Notes under the pieces: generated by a model
The model's input: the letters and a program-made list of their open reading frames with translations, nothing else
What the model was told of the DNA's origin: nothing
The model's database searches: none
Shown: piece by piece, positions 26,219-34,612 of the stretch
Layout of the letters: the number at the start of each line of letters is the position of its first letter
Position numbering within the stretch: the first letter of the stretch is position 1
Translations under genes and position numbers: made by a program
Assembly: GCF_016909575.1 (NCBI RefSeq)
Contig: NZ_JAFBGA010000024.1
Coordinates: forward strand, 1 to 64,000
From: Streptomyces sp. HB132
GTDB lineage: Bacteria > Actinomycetota > Actinomycetes > Streptomycetales > Streptomycetaceae
Direction: 5' to 3'
Length of the DNA: 64,000 bases

Positions 26219-26283
26219 TCGTTTGAACACTTCAAGCTTCTTTTGATCGATCTATTGACCCCTATCGATCAGCCGATCAGTAT
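26219..26283 (+). promoter_or_regulatory. Promoter/operator region of ABC sugar-uptake operon
   Basis: Two elements are visible. TCGTTTGAAC (26219-26228) repeats the motif before the regulator gene and overlaps the dyad TTGAA-CAC-TTCAA. Next, an 8-base perfect inverted repeat TGATCGAT...ATCGATCA (26244-26251 and 26264-26271) encloses TTGACC (26255-26260), which with CAGTAT (26278-26283) at 17-base spacing makes a good promoter. Repressor bound at either dyad would block RNA polymerase. Confidence 0.6.
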
Positions 26284-26320
26284 TCCCCGTGTCTCGAATC
26301 AGGAGCCGCGGGAGGCGCAC

Positions 26321-27688
26321 ATGCCTGGTCGACAGAGCCGTCGATCCGTGCTCGCCACGATCGCCGCACTGCCTCTGACAGGCGCGCTCAGCGCCTGCGG
26401 AGGTGGTGGCGGAGACACACGATCGGGCGGTACGAGCAGTACCGGAACAAACGTGAGCAGCAGGACCGGCAGGAAGACGCGGATCACCTTCTGGTCCGCC
26501 CTGCGGGGCAGTCAGGAGGTCGTGGACGCGTTCAACCGCAGCCACGACAGCGTTCAGGTCGACTACCAGCAGGTCCCTTCGGGGGCCCAGGGCGGTTACG
26601 CCAAGCTCAGCAACGCGGCCCGGGCCGGAAACGCCCCGGACGTCGCCACCATCGAGTACCCGCAGGTCCCGGGCTTCGCCATCGACGGGGTCTGCCGTGA
26701 CATCACGGACCTGGTCGGTGAAGGGCTGCGCGCCAAGCTGCTGCCGCAGGCGCTGGGCCTGACCACCTTCGAGAAGCGGGTGTTCAGCGTCCCGCTCGAC
26801 ATAGAACCCATGGTGCTGCACTACCGCACCGACCTCTTCGAGCGGTACGGCCTGACCGCCCCGCGCACCTGGGAGGACTTCGAGGACGCGGCGAGGTCCG
26901 TACGCCGCAGGGGCGGTGACCGTCGGATGGCGCTCTTCCCGACGGACGGTGACACGCATCTCGCCGCGTTCGCGTGGCAGGCGGGGGCCCAGTGGTTCGA
27001 CACGTCGGGCGGCGCCTGGAACGTCTCGCTCGCCGACGCGCCCACCCGGCGCGTGTCCGCCTTCTGGCAGCGTCTGACCGACCAGGACCTGGTCTTCATG
27101 AACGCGGTGGAGAGCCGGCAGAGCGATGTCCAGATCGGAAACGGCCTGGTGCTCAGCAGGCTCAGCGGCGCGTGGGACGCCGGAGCGCAGATGAAGGCCC
27201 GTCCGGGCCAGAAGGGCCGGTGGGCTCTCGCACCGCTCCCCCAGTGGGATCCGGCCGACCCGGGCGTGGGGACGCACGGCGGCTCGACCTTCGCGATCAC
27301 CAAGGACAGTGCGCATCCGGAGGCCGCGATGGAGTTCATCGAGTGGCAGGTATCGCACGCGGACGCGCTGCGTGCCCGGCTCTCCAGCGGCGCGAGCAGT
27401 CAGTATCCCGCCGCGCCCGGGCTCGTCGACGTGGGGCGCCGGGCCTTCGACCGCGCCTACTACGGCGGCCAGGACATCTACACCCTCTTCGAGCAGGAGG
27501 CCCGCAAGATCCGGCCGGGCTGGACCTGGGGCCCCCGGATGACGGCGACCGGCAAGCTCATGAAGGACGGGCTGGCGCGGGCGAGCGGAGGCCAGGGTTC
27601 GATCCTCGGAGCGGTCCGGGCCGCCCAGGACGGCACCATGCCGGACCTCAAGGCCCTCGGTCTCTCCACCACCCGGCGCTCCACCTGA
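26321..27688 (+). CDS. ABC transporter sugar-binding lipoprotein
   Basis: 455 residues. The N-terminus is a lipoprotein signal: basic RQSRRS, hydrophobic core, lipobox LSAC near residues 23-26, then a Gly/Ser/Thr linker. The body is an extracellular family 1 solute-binding protein (ITFWSALRGSQEVVDAFNRSHDSVQVDYQQV; GLVLSRLSGAWDAG; GGSTFAITKDSAHPEAAMEFIEWQ). It should deliver an oligosaccharide to the permeases encoded next. ATG 26321 has RBS GGGAGG. First gene of a five-gene operon that also encodes a DUF2264 protein, hinting at a uronate-containing glycan substrate. Confidence 0.9.
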   Translation: MPGRQSRRSVLATIAALPLTGALSACGGGGGDTRSGGTSSTGTNVSSRTGRKTRITFWSALRGSQEVVDAFNRSHDSVQVDYQQVPSGAQGGYAKLSNAARAGNAPDVATIEYPQVPGFAIDGVCRDITDLVGEGLRAKLLPQALGLTTFEKRVFSVPLDIEPMVLHYRTDLFERYGLTAPRTWEDFEDAARSVRRRGGDRRMALFPTDGDTHLAAFAWQAGAQWFDTSGGAWNVSLADAPTRRVSAFWQRLTDQDLVFMNAVESRQSDVQIGNGLVLSRLSGAWDAGAQMKARPGQKGRWALAPLPQWDPADPGVGTHGGSTFAITKDSAHPEAAMEFIEWQVSHADALRARLSSGASSQYPAAPGLVDVGRRAFDRAYYGGQDIYTLFEQEARKIRPGWTWGPRMTATGKLMKDGLARASGGQGSILGAVRAAQDGTMPDLKALGLSTTRRST

Positions 27689-27736
27689 GCGGTGGTCCGC
27701 ACCCCGTTCCCAGCAGCAGAGAGGCAGGTGACACCC

Positions 27737-28738
27737 ATGACCAGCACCACTCCCGTGTCCGTAGCCGCGGAAGCCACCGCCCGGCCGTCACCGAGGAGTC
27801 CGGCCGCCGCCGCGCCGGCACCCGGATCCCGCAGATCCGCCCGGCGGCGTGAACTCGGCGCCTGCGGCGTCCTGATGACGCCGTTCTTCGTCCTACTGGT
27901 GACCGTCTTCCTGATCCCGGTCGCTACCGCCGTCTATCTGAGCTTCTTCAGCGACGACCAGCCCGGCCTCGGCTTCGGACCCGAGCGGACGGTCTTCGCC
28001 GGGCTCCGCAACTACGCCGCCGTACTGGCCGACCCGACCTTCCTCGGCGGTCTCGGTGTCGTCGCCCTGTACTGCGTGGTCTACATCCCGCTGATGGTGA
28101 TCGGCGCCCTCGTGCTGGCGCTGCTGCTGGACTCGGGCGTGGTCCGCCTGCGGGGCACCGTCCAGCTCGCGCTGTTCCTGCCGCACGCCGTCCCGGGGAT
28201 CATCGCGGCCCTGATCTGGCTGTACCTCTACACGCCGGGTATCAGCCCGGTCATCGACCTGCTCGGCAGGGCCGACATCACCATCGACTTCCTCGGGGTG
28301 CACACGGTCCTTCCGTCCATCGTGAACATCGCCCTGTGGAGCAACCTCGGCTACAACATGGTCGTGTTCTACGCCGCCCTGCAAGCGGTCCCCCGCGAGG
28401 TGATCGAGGCGTCGGTCGTCGACGGCGCGGGCCCGGTCCGCACCGCCCTGCAGGTCAAGGCCCCGTTGGTGCGCTCCTCGATCGTGATGGTCGCGATGTT
28501 CACCCTCATCTTCGCGCTCCAGCTCTTCACCGAACCGATGCTGCTGAGCCAGTCGACCCCGATGATCAACTCGCGTTTCTCGCCCAGCATGTACATCTAC
28601 GACGCCGCCTTCACCCGCAACAACTACGGTCTCGCGGCAGCCGCCTCGGTCATCCTGCTCCTGTGCACGATCGCCCTCTCCTACGGCGTGACCCGCTGGA
28701 CCAACCGCGCCAACGCTGCCGAGGAGGGCGCCCGATGA
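27737..28738 (+). CDS. ABC sugar transporter permease 1
   Basis: 333 residues with six membrane segments after a 40-residue Ala/Pro/Arg-rich cytoplasmic tail. The inner-membrane EAA loop reads EVIEASVVDGAGPVRTALQVKAPLVR (about 230-255), the site that contacts the ATPase. MalF/UgpA type. RBS-like GAGGCAGG precedes ATG. The last bases overlap the next gene (ATGA). Confidence 0.9.
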   Translation: MTSTTPVSVAAEATARPSPRSPAAAAPAPGSRRSARRRELGACGVLMTPFFVLLVTVFLIPVATAVYLSFFSDDQPGLGFGPERTVFAGLRNYAAVLADPTFLGGLGVVALYCVVYIPLMVIGALVLALLLDSGVVRLRGTVQLALFLPHAVPGIIAALIWLYLYTPGISPVIDLLGRADITIDFLGVHTVLPSIVNIALWSNLGYNMVVFYAALQAVPREVIEASVVDGAGPVRTALQVKAPLVRSSIVMVAMFTLIFALQLFTEPMLLSQSTPMINSRFSPSMYIYDAAFTRNNYGLAAAASVILLLCTIALSYGVTRWTNRANAAEEGAR

Positions 28739-29610
28739 GCGCGTCGCCCCTGTCCCGCCCGGCCTCACCCCTGCGGCCACGGCTCCTGGGCCGCTCCGTC
28801 GTCAATCTCGTGGTCCTCGTCTCGGTGCTGTACACCCTGCTGCCGGTGCTCTGGCTGGTGCTCGCCTCCGCCAAGGACAGGGACGCCCTGTTCAGCAGCG
28901 ACTTCCTGTCGCTGACCGACTTCTCCTTCGTCCAGAACATGAAGGACCTGTTCGCCATGGACGGCGGGCTGTACGGCCGCTGGTACGGCAACAGCCTGCT
29001 GTACGCGGTGCTCGGCGCGGCACTCGGCGCCCTGATCAGCATCGCGTGCGGCTACGCCTTCGACAAGTACCGCTTCGCGCACAAGGAGAAGCTGTTCGGC
29101 CTGGTGCTGGCAGCCGTCATGGTGCCGCAGACGGTGCTTGCCCTGCCGCTCTACCTGATGGCTTCCGGCACCGGACTCGTGAACACCTTCTGGGCCGTCT
29201 TCATCCCCGTCCTGTTCAATCCGTTCGGGGTCTACCTCGGCCGGATCTTCAGCCAGGGCTATGTGCCCGACGAGGTGCTGGAGGCCGCGAGGATGGACGG
29301 CGCGGGCGAACTGGCCGCCTACTTCCGGGTGGCGCTCCGCATGCTGGGGCCTGGGCTGGTGACCATCTTCCTCTTCCAGCTCACGGCCATCTGGAACAAC
29401 TTCTTCCTGCCCATGGTGATGCTCTCCGACCAGGACCTGTACCCGGTCAGCCTCGGCCTGTACTCATGGAACAGCTCCGCGTCCGTATCGCCCGAGTACT
29501 ACCCGGTCGTCATCATGGGCTCGCTGCTCGCGGTGGTGCCCCTGATCCTCGCCTTCGCCCTGCTCCAGCGTTTCTGGCGGTCCGGACTGACGGCGGGCGC
29601 CGTCAAGTGA
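28735..29610 (+). CDS. ABC sugar transporter permease 2
   Basis: 291 residues, six membrane segments, MalG/UgpE type. The EAA loop is EVLEAARMDGAGELAAYFRVALRMLGPG (about 180-207). The start overlaps the previous stop by ATGA. No ATP-binding subunit is encoded in the operon; in Streptomyces the shared ATPase MsiK usually energises such importers, and that is the likely arrangement here. Confidence 0.9.
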   Translation: MSASPLSRPASPLRPRLLGRSVVNLVVLVSVLYTLLPVLWLVLASAKDRDALFSSDFLSLTDFSFVQNMKDLFAMDGGLYGRWYGNSLLYAVLGAALGALISIACGYAFDKYRFAHKEKLFGLVLAAVMVPQTVLALPLYLMASGTGLVNTFWAVFIPVLFNPFGVYLGRIFSQGYVPDEVLEAARMDGAGELAAYFRVALRMLGPGLVTIFLFQLTAIWNNFFLPMVMLSDQDLYPVSLGLYSWNSSASVSPEYYPVVIMGSLLAVVPLILAFALLQRFWRSGLTAGAVK

Positions 29611-29645
29611 GGGCTGTCCCACCCGGACCACCGCACAGGAGAACC

Positions 29646-30674
29646 ATGCCCAGCACTCCCCCCGCACACCGCCGGCCGCGCGCCGCGCTCGCCATGGGAG
29701 CGGATGCCGCAGCCGCGGTCCTCTCCCCGGACTCCCTGGCGGCGCTGGCCGAGGTGTGCGCCCTCGCCCCCGGGCCCGCGATCGACGACTTCGCGACCGA
29801 GGCGGCCCGTGCCGTCCTCGCCGACACCGAAATCCTGATCACCGGCTGGGGATGCCCACCGGTCCACGCGGGCGTCCTGGCCTCCGCGCCGTCGCTGCGG
29901 GCCGTCGTGCACACGGCGGGCACCGTGCGCGGCCATGTCACCGACGCGTGCTGGGACAGAGGCATCGAGGTGTCGTCGGCCGCGGCGGCCAACGCGCTGC
30001 CGGTCGCGGAGTACACCCTCGCGATGATCCTGCTGTCCGGCAAGCGGGTCCTGGAGCGGGCCCGCGACCACCGGGCCACCCGCGTGCGCGACGCCTGGCT
30101 CGCCACCCCGCCCGACGTGGGCAACTACCGCCGCACGGTGGGCATCCTGTCGGCCTCCCTGATCGGCCGACGGGTCATCGAACTGCTGCGCCCCTACGAC
30201 CTGCGGGTGCTGCTCCACGATCCGTACGTCTCGGACGAGGAGGCCGCCGTGCTCGGTGTACGCCCGGTCCCCCTGACCGGGCTCTTCGCGGAGAGCGACG
30301 TGGTCAGTGTCCACACACCGCTGCTGCCCGCCACCACGGGTCTGGTCAGCCGCGACCTCCTCGCCTCGATGCGGCCCGACGCCGTCCTCATCAACACCTC
30401 CCGGGGTGCGGTCGTCGACCAGGACGCCCTGACCGACGTGCTGCGGGCGGAACGGATCAGGGCGGTGCTCGACGTGACCGACCCCGACCCGCTGCCGTCG
30501 GGCCATCCGCTGTGGGACTGCGACAACGCGCTCATCACCCCTCACCTCGCTGGATCCCAGGGCAACGAACTGCGGCGGCTCGCCGATCTGGCGGTCGGCG
30601 AGGTCGCCCGCTGGGCCGCCGGCGACGGTTTCGCCCATCCCGTACGACGCGAAAGGCTGGCATTCCTCGCATGA
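29646..30674 (+). CDS. D-isomer-specific 2-hydroxyacid dehydrogenase
   Basis: 342 residues. The catalytic Arg/Glu/His set is in place: LINTSRGAVVDQDAL (about 247-260) carries the Arg, and TPHLAGS (about 300) carries the His. The NAD motif is unusual: the family GxGxxG becomes SASLIG in TVGILSASLIGRRVIELL (about 160-177), losing two glycines. Related oxidoreductases occur with DUF2264 proteins in sugar operons and probably reduce a keto acid or keto sugar released from the glycan. RBS GGAGAA precedes ATG; the 3' end overlaps the next start. Confidence 0.82.
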   Translation: MPSTPPAHRRPRAALAMGADAAAAVLSPDSLAALAEVCALAPGPAIDDFATEAARAVLADTEILITGWGCPPVHAGVLASAPSLRAVVHTAGTVRGHVTDACWDRGIEVSSAAAANALPVAEYTLAMILLSGKRVLERARDHRATRVRDAWLATPPDVGNYRRTVGILSASLIGRRVIELLRPYDLRVLLHDPYVSDEEAAVLGVRPVPLTGLFAESDVVSVHTPLLPATTGLVSRDLLASMRPDAVLINTSRGAVVDQDALTDVLRAERIRAVLDVTDPDPLPSGHPLWDCDNALITPHLAGSQGNELRRLADLAVGEVARWAAGDGFAHPVRRERLAFLA

Positions 30675-32572
30675 CCTCCCTCTCCTTTCCGCTCCCCTCC
30701 GACGACCGCGCGACGAGCCCGTACACCGGCTACACCCGGGCCCACTGGGAAGCGGCGGCGGACGGTCTGCTGGACGCCGCCTGGAAGTGGGCCACCCCGG
30801 GCCGGGCCCTCCTCGACCTGCCGGGCCGCCCGTCGAGGTCCGGGGTCAGGTCCGACGGTTTGGAGGGCTACGCCCGTACGTTCCTCACCGCCGCGTTCCG
30901 GGTCGCCGGCGCGGAGGGCAAGGACCCGCACAACTGGCTGGAGCGGTACGCCGACGGGCTCACCGCCGGTACGCGTACGGCGGGGCGGGGCGACGCCGAG
31001 TCCTGGCCGCTGATCCTGGACCACACCGTGTTCGGCCAGCCGATGGTGGAGTCGGCGTCGGTGGCGATCGGACTGCGGCTGACCCGCCCCTGGCTGTGGG
31101 ACCGGTTGGACGCCGCCACGCAGGACCGGGCGGAGGAGTGGTTGCGCGGCGCCCTGCGTCACACGCCCGCACCCAACAACTGGTACCTCTTCCCCTTCTC
31201 CGTCGCCGGCTTCCTGGAGTCGGTCGGCCGGGGCGACGCGGAGACGGCCCGGGCCAGGCAGCGGGCGCTCGACCTGCTGGAGGTCTGGTACCGCGGCGAC
31301 GGCTGGTACACCGACGGGGACGGGCGCGCCTTCGACCACTACAACGGGTGGGCGCTGCACCTGTATCCCGTACTGGACGCGTACCTGTCGGGCGACGCGG
31401 AACTGTCCGCGCACCACGGCGCGCGGTTGAGCGAGCATCTGGAGAGCTTCTCGCTGATGTTCGGTGCGGACGGCGCCCCGATGCACTTCGGACGCTCCCT
31501 CACCTATCGCTTCGCTGCGGGCGCGGCGGTCGGGATGGGCGCGGTGTCCGGCCACACGCCCCTGGCGCCGGGCGTGTCCCGCCGGCTGGTCAGCGGGTCG
31601 CTGCGGTACTTCCTCGAGCACGGTTCGGCCGGGGACGACGGTCTGCTGAGCCTCGGCTGGCACGGTCCGCACGACGCGACGCTCCAGGTGTACTCCGGTC
31701 CCTCGTCGCCGTACTGGGCGTCCAAGGCCTTCGTCGCGCTGCTCGCCCCGGCGGAGCACCCTCTGTGGACGGCGGAGGAGGAGGCCGCCCCGAGCGAGGG
31801 CCCGGACCAGGTGCTGTCGCTGCCGTCGCCGGGGCTGCTGGTGCAGTCGACGCGGGCGGACGGCATCGTGCGGCTGCACAACCACGGCAGCGACCATGTC
31901 CGTCCGCACGAGGGCGAGACGGCGGACGTGTCGGACCCGCTCTACGCGCGCCTCGCGTATTCGACGGCCACGGGTCCCACGGCGTCCGCGAACACCGCGG
32001 ACAATCACCTCTCGCTACGGGTCGGGGGCTCCCGCAGCAGCCGTGTCCGCATCCGGCCGCTGGGTGCGGGCCACGGCGAGGGCTGGGGCTGGGCCGCGTC
32101 CTGGCACTGCCCGGTCTTCCCGGACGGCCCGCCGACCTGGCCGGGACTGCGGGTCGAGAGCGTGACCGTCGTCCGGGGCCGGTACGAACTGCGGGCCCAC
32201 CGCGTCCTCGGCGCGCCGGCCGGTGCGCGGGCCGAGCAGACGGGCTGGGCCACGGACCCCGGGGGCCCGGTGTGTTCCACGCTGCACGGGCTGCACGGCT
32301 GGGCGGAACCGGAGGACGTACGGGCCCCGCAGGGCACGGCGTTCACCCGGTGGGCGGTGCTCCCACGGCTCGGCGCCGAAGTGGAGGGGACTGAACTGCT
32401 GGTGGCCCTCGCGTCGCTGACGGCGGAGCGGGACGCGGCACCGCTCTCCACGGTGGTGAGCGGGGTGAACGTGGACGGGGACACGATCGAGGTCGCCTGG
32501 GCCGACGACGGTTCGACGACCCGCATCGGTTTCGCCCCCTTGGAGGTCACCCACGGGTCTCCGATGACCTGA
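30671..32572 (+). CDS. DUF2264 family protein, probable glycan-degrading enzyme
   Basis: 633 residues, the usual length. The N-terminal 350 residues form an alpha/alpha-barrel-like region rich in aromatic residues (NNWYLFPFSVAGFLESVG, DGWYTDGDGRAFDHYNGWALHLYP), and the C-terminal 250 are beta-rich, like heparinase or lyase-type enzymes. DUF2264 proteins have no firmly established activity that I can name; they occur with carbohydrate ABC importers. No signal peptide, so it should act on imported oligosaccharide in the cytoplasm. The start overlaps the dehydrogenase stop (ATGA). Last gene of the operon, followed by a hairpin. Confidence 0.8.
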   Translation: MTSLSFPLPSDDRATSPYTGYTRAHWEAAADGLLDAAWKWATPGRALLDLPGRPSRSGVRSDGLEGYARTFLTAAFRVAGAEGKDPHNWLERYADGLTAGTRTAGRGDAESWPLILDHTVFGQPMVESASVAIGLRLTRPWLWDRLDAATQDRAEEWLRGALRHTPAPNNWYLFPFSVAGFLESVGRGDAETARARQRALDLLEVWYRGDGWYTDGDGRAFDHYNGWALHLYPVLDAYLSGDAELSAHHGARLSEHLESFSLMFGADGAPMHFGRSLTYRFAAGAAVGMGAVSGHTPLAPGVSRRLVSGSLRYFLEHGSAGDDGLLSLGWHGPHDATLQVYSGPSSPYWASKAFVALLAPAEHPLWTAEEEAAPSEGPDQVLSLPSPGLLVQSTRADGIVRLHNHGSDHVRPHEGETADVSDPLYARLAYSTATGPTASANTADNHLSLRVGGSRSSRVRIRPLGAGHGEGWGWAASWHCPVFPDGPPTWPGLRVESVTVVRGRYELRAHRVLGAPAGARAEQTGWATDPGGPVCSTLHGLHGWAEPEDVRAPQGTAFTRWAVLPRLGAEVEGTELLVALASLTAERDAAPLSTVVSGVNVDGDTIEVAWADDGSTTRIGFAPLEVTHGSPMT

Positions 32573-32586
32573 CCAGGATGCGACGA

Positions 32587-32622
32587 CAGTCGGCGGCGGC
32601 CTTCCGACGGTGCCGCCGACTG
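32587..32622 (+). terminator. Terminator of ABC/DUF2264 operon
   Basis: Perfect 11-base-pair stem, CAGTCGGCGGC with GCCGCCGACTG, around a 14-base loop, starting 15 bases after the DUF2264 stop. There is no T-tract, as is usual in Streptomyces. Confidence 0.65.
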
Positions 32623-33048
32623 CTCCGGCGCGAGGGAAGGGCCTCGGGCAGCCGGAGGCCGGGCGAACCTCGGGCGGCGGAAACGGAAAGCGTCCCCCAC
32701 ATGAACGGAGAACTGCGGAATCAGCAATGCAGTGCGATCTTTACGATTACCTCGCACTATCCCCTCAATTTCTTTCCGCAACACACGTCACACAGTTACG
32801 CTGAGGCCGTTCCGCCGACTGGCGCAGCGACTGCCGAAACGCCCGGGGAGGGGCGTGGACAGCGGTTCTCGGGGGGTGTGAAGAATTCGGAGACGGCCTC
32901 GCCCTGCGCGGGAGCCGGTCGGCGATCAGCGATATGCATCGATGCCGTTTTGTTCATTCGACGAATCTGCTGACGAGGCGACCGGGCACCGTCACCGAAT
33001 CCTTTTCGCAGGCCCCGGAATTCTTTTGACGACGAGTGAGGATGACCT
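32623..33048. other. AT-richer intergenic region upstream of secreted protein
   Basis: About 425 bases with clearly lower GC content near 32690-32810 and 32930-33020. It holds two dyads: AGTGCGA...TCGCACT (32731-32758, 14-base loop) and ATTCG-A-CGAAT (32956-32966). No convincing gene. Probably the promoter region of the secreted protein gene. Confidence 0.45.
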
Positions 33049-33723
33049 GTGCGACGCATCATGTCCGTTGTTCTGTCCCTGAGCGCCCTTCTGGCGGCTT
33101 CCGCGCTGGCCTCGCCCGCGGCCAGAGCCGCACCGCGGGCCGACGGACCGGCCGCAGTGCCCAGTGGCTGGGAGGCGGTGGACGGCACCGCTCTGACACG
33201 CATCACCGGGGAGGCGGGCGCCCGCAAGGCCCCGTTCACCGCTGGAGACGGCGTCTCCGCCACGGCTGCGGAGCCCGAGCTCCTGGCCCTGCAGTCGGCC
33301 CGCAACGGACAGTTCACCGCGACCGAGGTGAACTACGCCGCCCCCCACACCGGTGCACTGCGGGCCCGCTCCGCCACGATCGGGGGCGCCTGGGAGGGCT
33401 TCGCCTTCGAGTGGGACGAGGCTTCGGCGACGTACGCCCTGAAGTCCCTGGCGAACAACCGTTATGTGGCGGTCGAGAAGAACTACACGGGCACGGCACA
33501 GAACGTGCTGCGCGCCCGTTCCACGAGCGCGGGCGGCTGGGAGCGGTTCGTCCTGTACTACAACGAGCAGCTCGACCGCTGGGCGATCCAGTCCACGCTG
33601 AACGGGCTCTTCGTCGCCATGGAGAACGGCTACACCGGATCGCTCCAGTACGCACTGCGCGCGCGTTCGACCGAGATCACCGGCTCCTGGGAGGAGTTCG
33701 CCCTCTACGATCTCGGCGCCTGA
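33049..33723 (+). CDS. Secreted protein with three fascin/beta-trefoil-like repeats
   Basis: 224 residues. A Sec signal peptide (RRIMSVVLSLSALLAASALASPAARA, cleavage after about residue 28) is followed by a 40-residue linker and three similar units of about 46 residues: ALQSARNGQFTATE...WEGFAFEW, ALKSLANNRYVAVE...WERFVLYY and AIQSTLNGLFVAME...WEEFALYD. Each has the NGxFVA...LRARS...WExF pattern of fascin-like beta-trefoil lobes, so the protein may bind carbohydrate or another ligand. GTG 33049 has GAGG at good spacing; ATG 33061 is an alternative inside the signal peptide. Stands alone, followed by a strong terminator. Confidence 0.82.
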   Translation: MRRIMSVVLSLSALLAASALASPAARAAPRADGPAAVPSGWEAVDGTALTRITGEAGARKAPFTAGDGVSATAAEPELLALQSARNGQFTATEVNYAAPHTGALRARSATIGGAWEGFAFEWDEASATYALKSLANNRYVAVEKNYTGTAQNVLRARSTSAGGWERFVLYYNEQLDRWAIQSTLNGLFVAMENGYTGSLQYALRARSTEITGSWEEFALYDLGA

Positions 33724-33730
33724 CGCACGG

Positions 33731-33773
33731 CCGGCCCCTGGTGCCCCCGAGAAGCGCGGGCACCAGGGGCCGG
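33731..33773. terminator. Bidirectional terminator between secreted protein and lut operon
   Basis: Perfect 16-base-pair stem (33731-33746 with 33758-33773) around an 11-base loop, eight bases after the stop of the secreted protein. The convergent lut operon ends about 200 bases further on. Nothing else is recognised in 33774-33970, although the short phrase CAGGGATCAC occurs twice near 33915-33962. Confidence 0.75.
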
Positions 33774-33970
33774 AGCCTGAGGGCCGTCCCGTGATCCCCG
33801 TTGGATCAGCGCGCGGCGTCAGATGCGGTGCGTCGCATGCGGAGGGACATACGCACCCCGGATGCATTCGGGCGCTCTGACGACGCGGCGGGGTGCCGTG
33901 GCTGTAGTCGTGCCGGCCAGGGATCACGGGCACCTCAGGCGTCGTGCCCGCCAGGGATCACAGGCAGACC

Positions 33971-34612
33971 TCAGGCGTCGGTACGGATCACCACCGCGAG
34001 GTTGCGGGGGCCGTGGACGCCCTCCACGCGCTCCAGTTCGATGTCGGACGTGGCGGACGGACCGCTGATCAGGGTCGTCGGCCTCTCCGGGACCAGCCGG
34101 GCCACCGCCTCCGGGACACCTGCCACGACCGAGGACAGGTCGACGACGCAGACGTGCAGGTCGGGGACGAGGGACAGTGCGCGCCTGCCCTGGTCGGGCG
34201 ATCCGTCCAGGAAGATCGTGCCGGTCTCGGCGCAGCTGACGGCGGAGGCCGTCACCACGCCGTCCAGCGCGTCGAGGCTGGGTGCGGGGATGTCCGCCGA
34301 GTCCCGCTGGACCTCGCCGTCGTAGGCGATGAGCCATTGTTCGTCCAGCCCGTCCGGGACGCCGATCCTCCGGGCGCCGCACTCACGCAGGATCCCGGCG
34401 ATCACCTCGGCCGTGCGGTCCCCGGTGCATGGGTGGACCTGTGCCTTGTAGTCGGTCAGCCGACCGGTCAGGAGCTCGAGGCGTTCGCCGTCCGGGAGGG
34501 TGCGGCCGGTGCGGTAGGCGCGGGGGACCGCGGTCTCGGGGGTGGGTGCGAGGGCCAGGGCGTCCCTGATCCTGCCGAGCACCGTCTCCCGTGCGGTGGG
34601 GGTGGCGGTCAC
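33971..34612 (-). CDS. lutC: Lactate utilization protein C (LUD domain)
   Basis: 213 residues, LUD-domain protein (LutC/YkgG type): SAVSCAETGTIFLDGSPDQGRRALSLVPD and the C-terminal GPSATSDIELERVEGVHGPRNLAVVI are family hallmarks. It is the third subunit of the LutABC iron-sulfur L-lactate oxidation system. GTG 34612 overlaps the lutB stop (GTGA), so translation is coupled. Last gene of the operon. Confidence 0.93.
   Translation of the reverse strand: MTATPTARETVLGRIRDALALAPTPETAVPRAYRTGRTLPDGERLELLTGRLTDYKAQVHPCTGDRTAEVIAGILRECGARRIGVPDGLDEQWLIAYDGEVQRDSADIPAPSLDALDGVVTASAVSCAETGTIFLDGSPDQGRRALSLVPDLHVCVVDLSSVVAGVPEAVARLVPERPTTLISGPSATSDIELERVEGVHGPRNLAVVIRTDA

Noticed and set aside
32578..32973. 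131-residue plus-strand frame after the DUF2264 gene
   Set aside because: It overlaps the terminator hairpin and AT-rich non-coding sequence and has no RBS or family.
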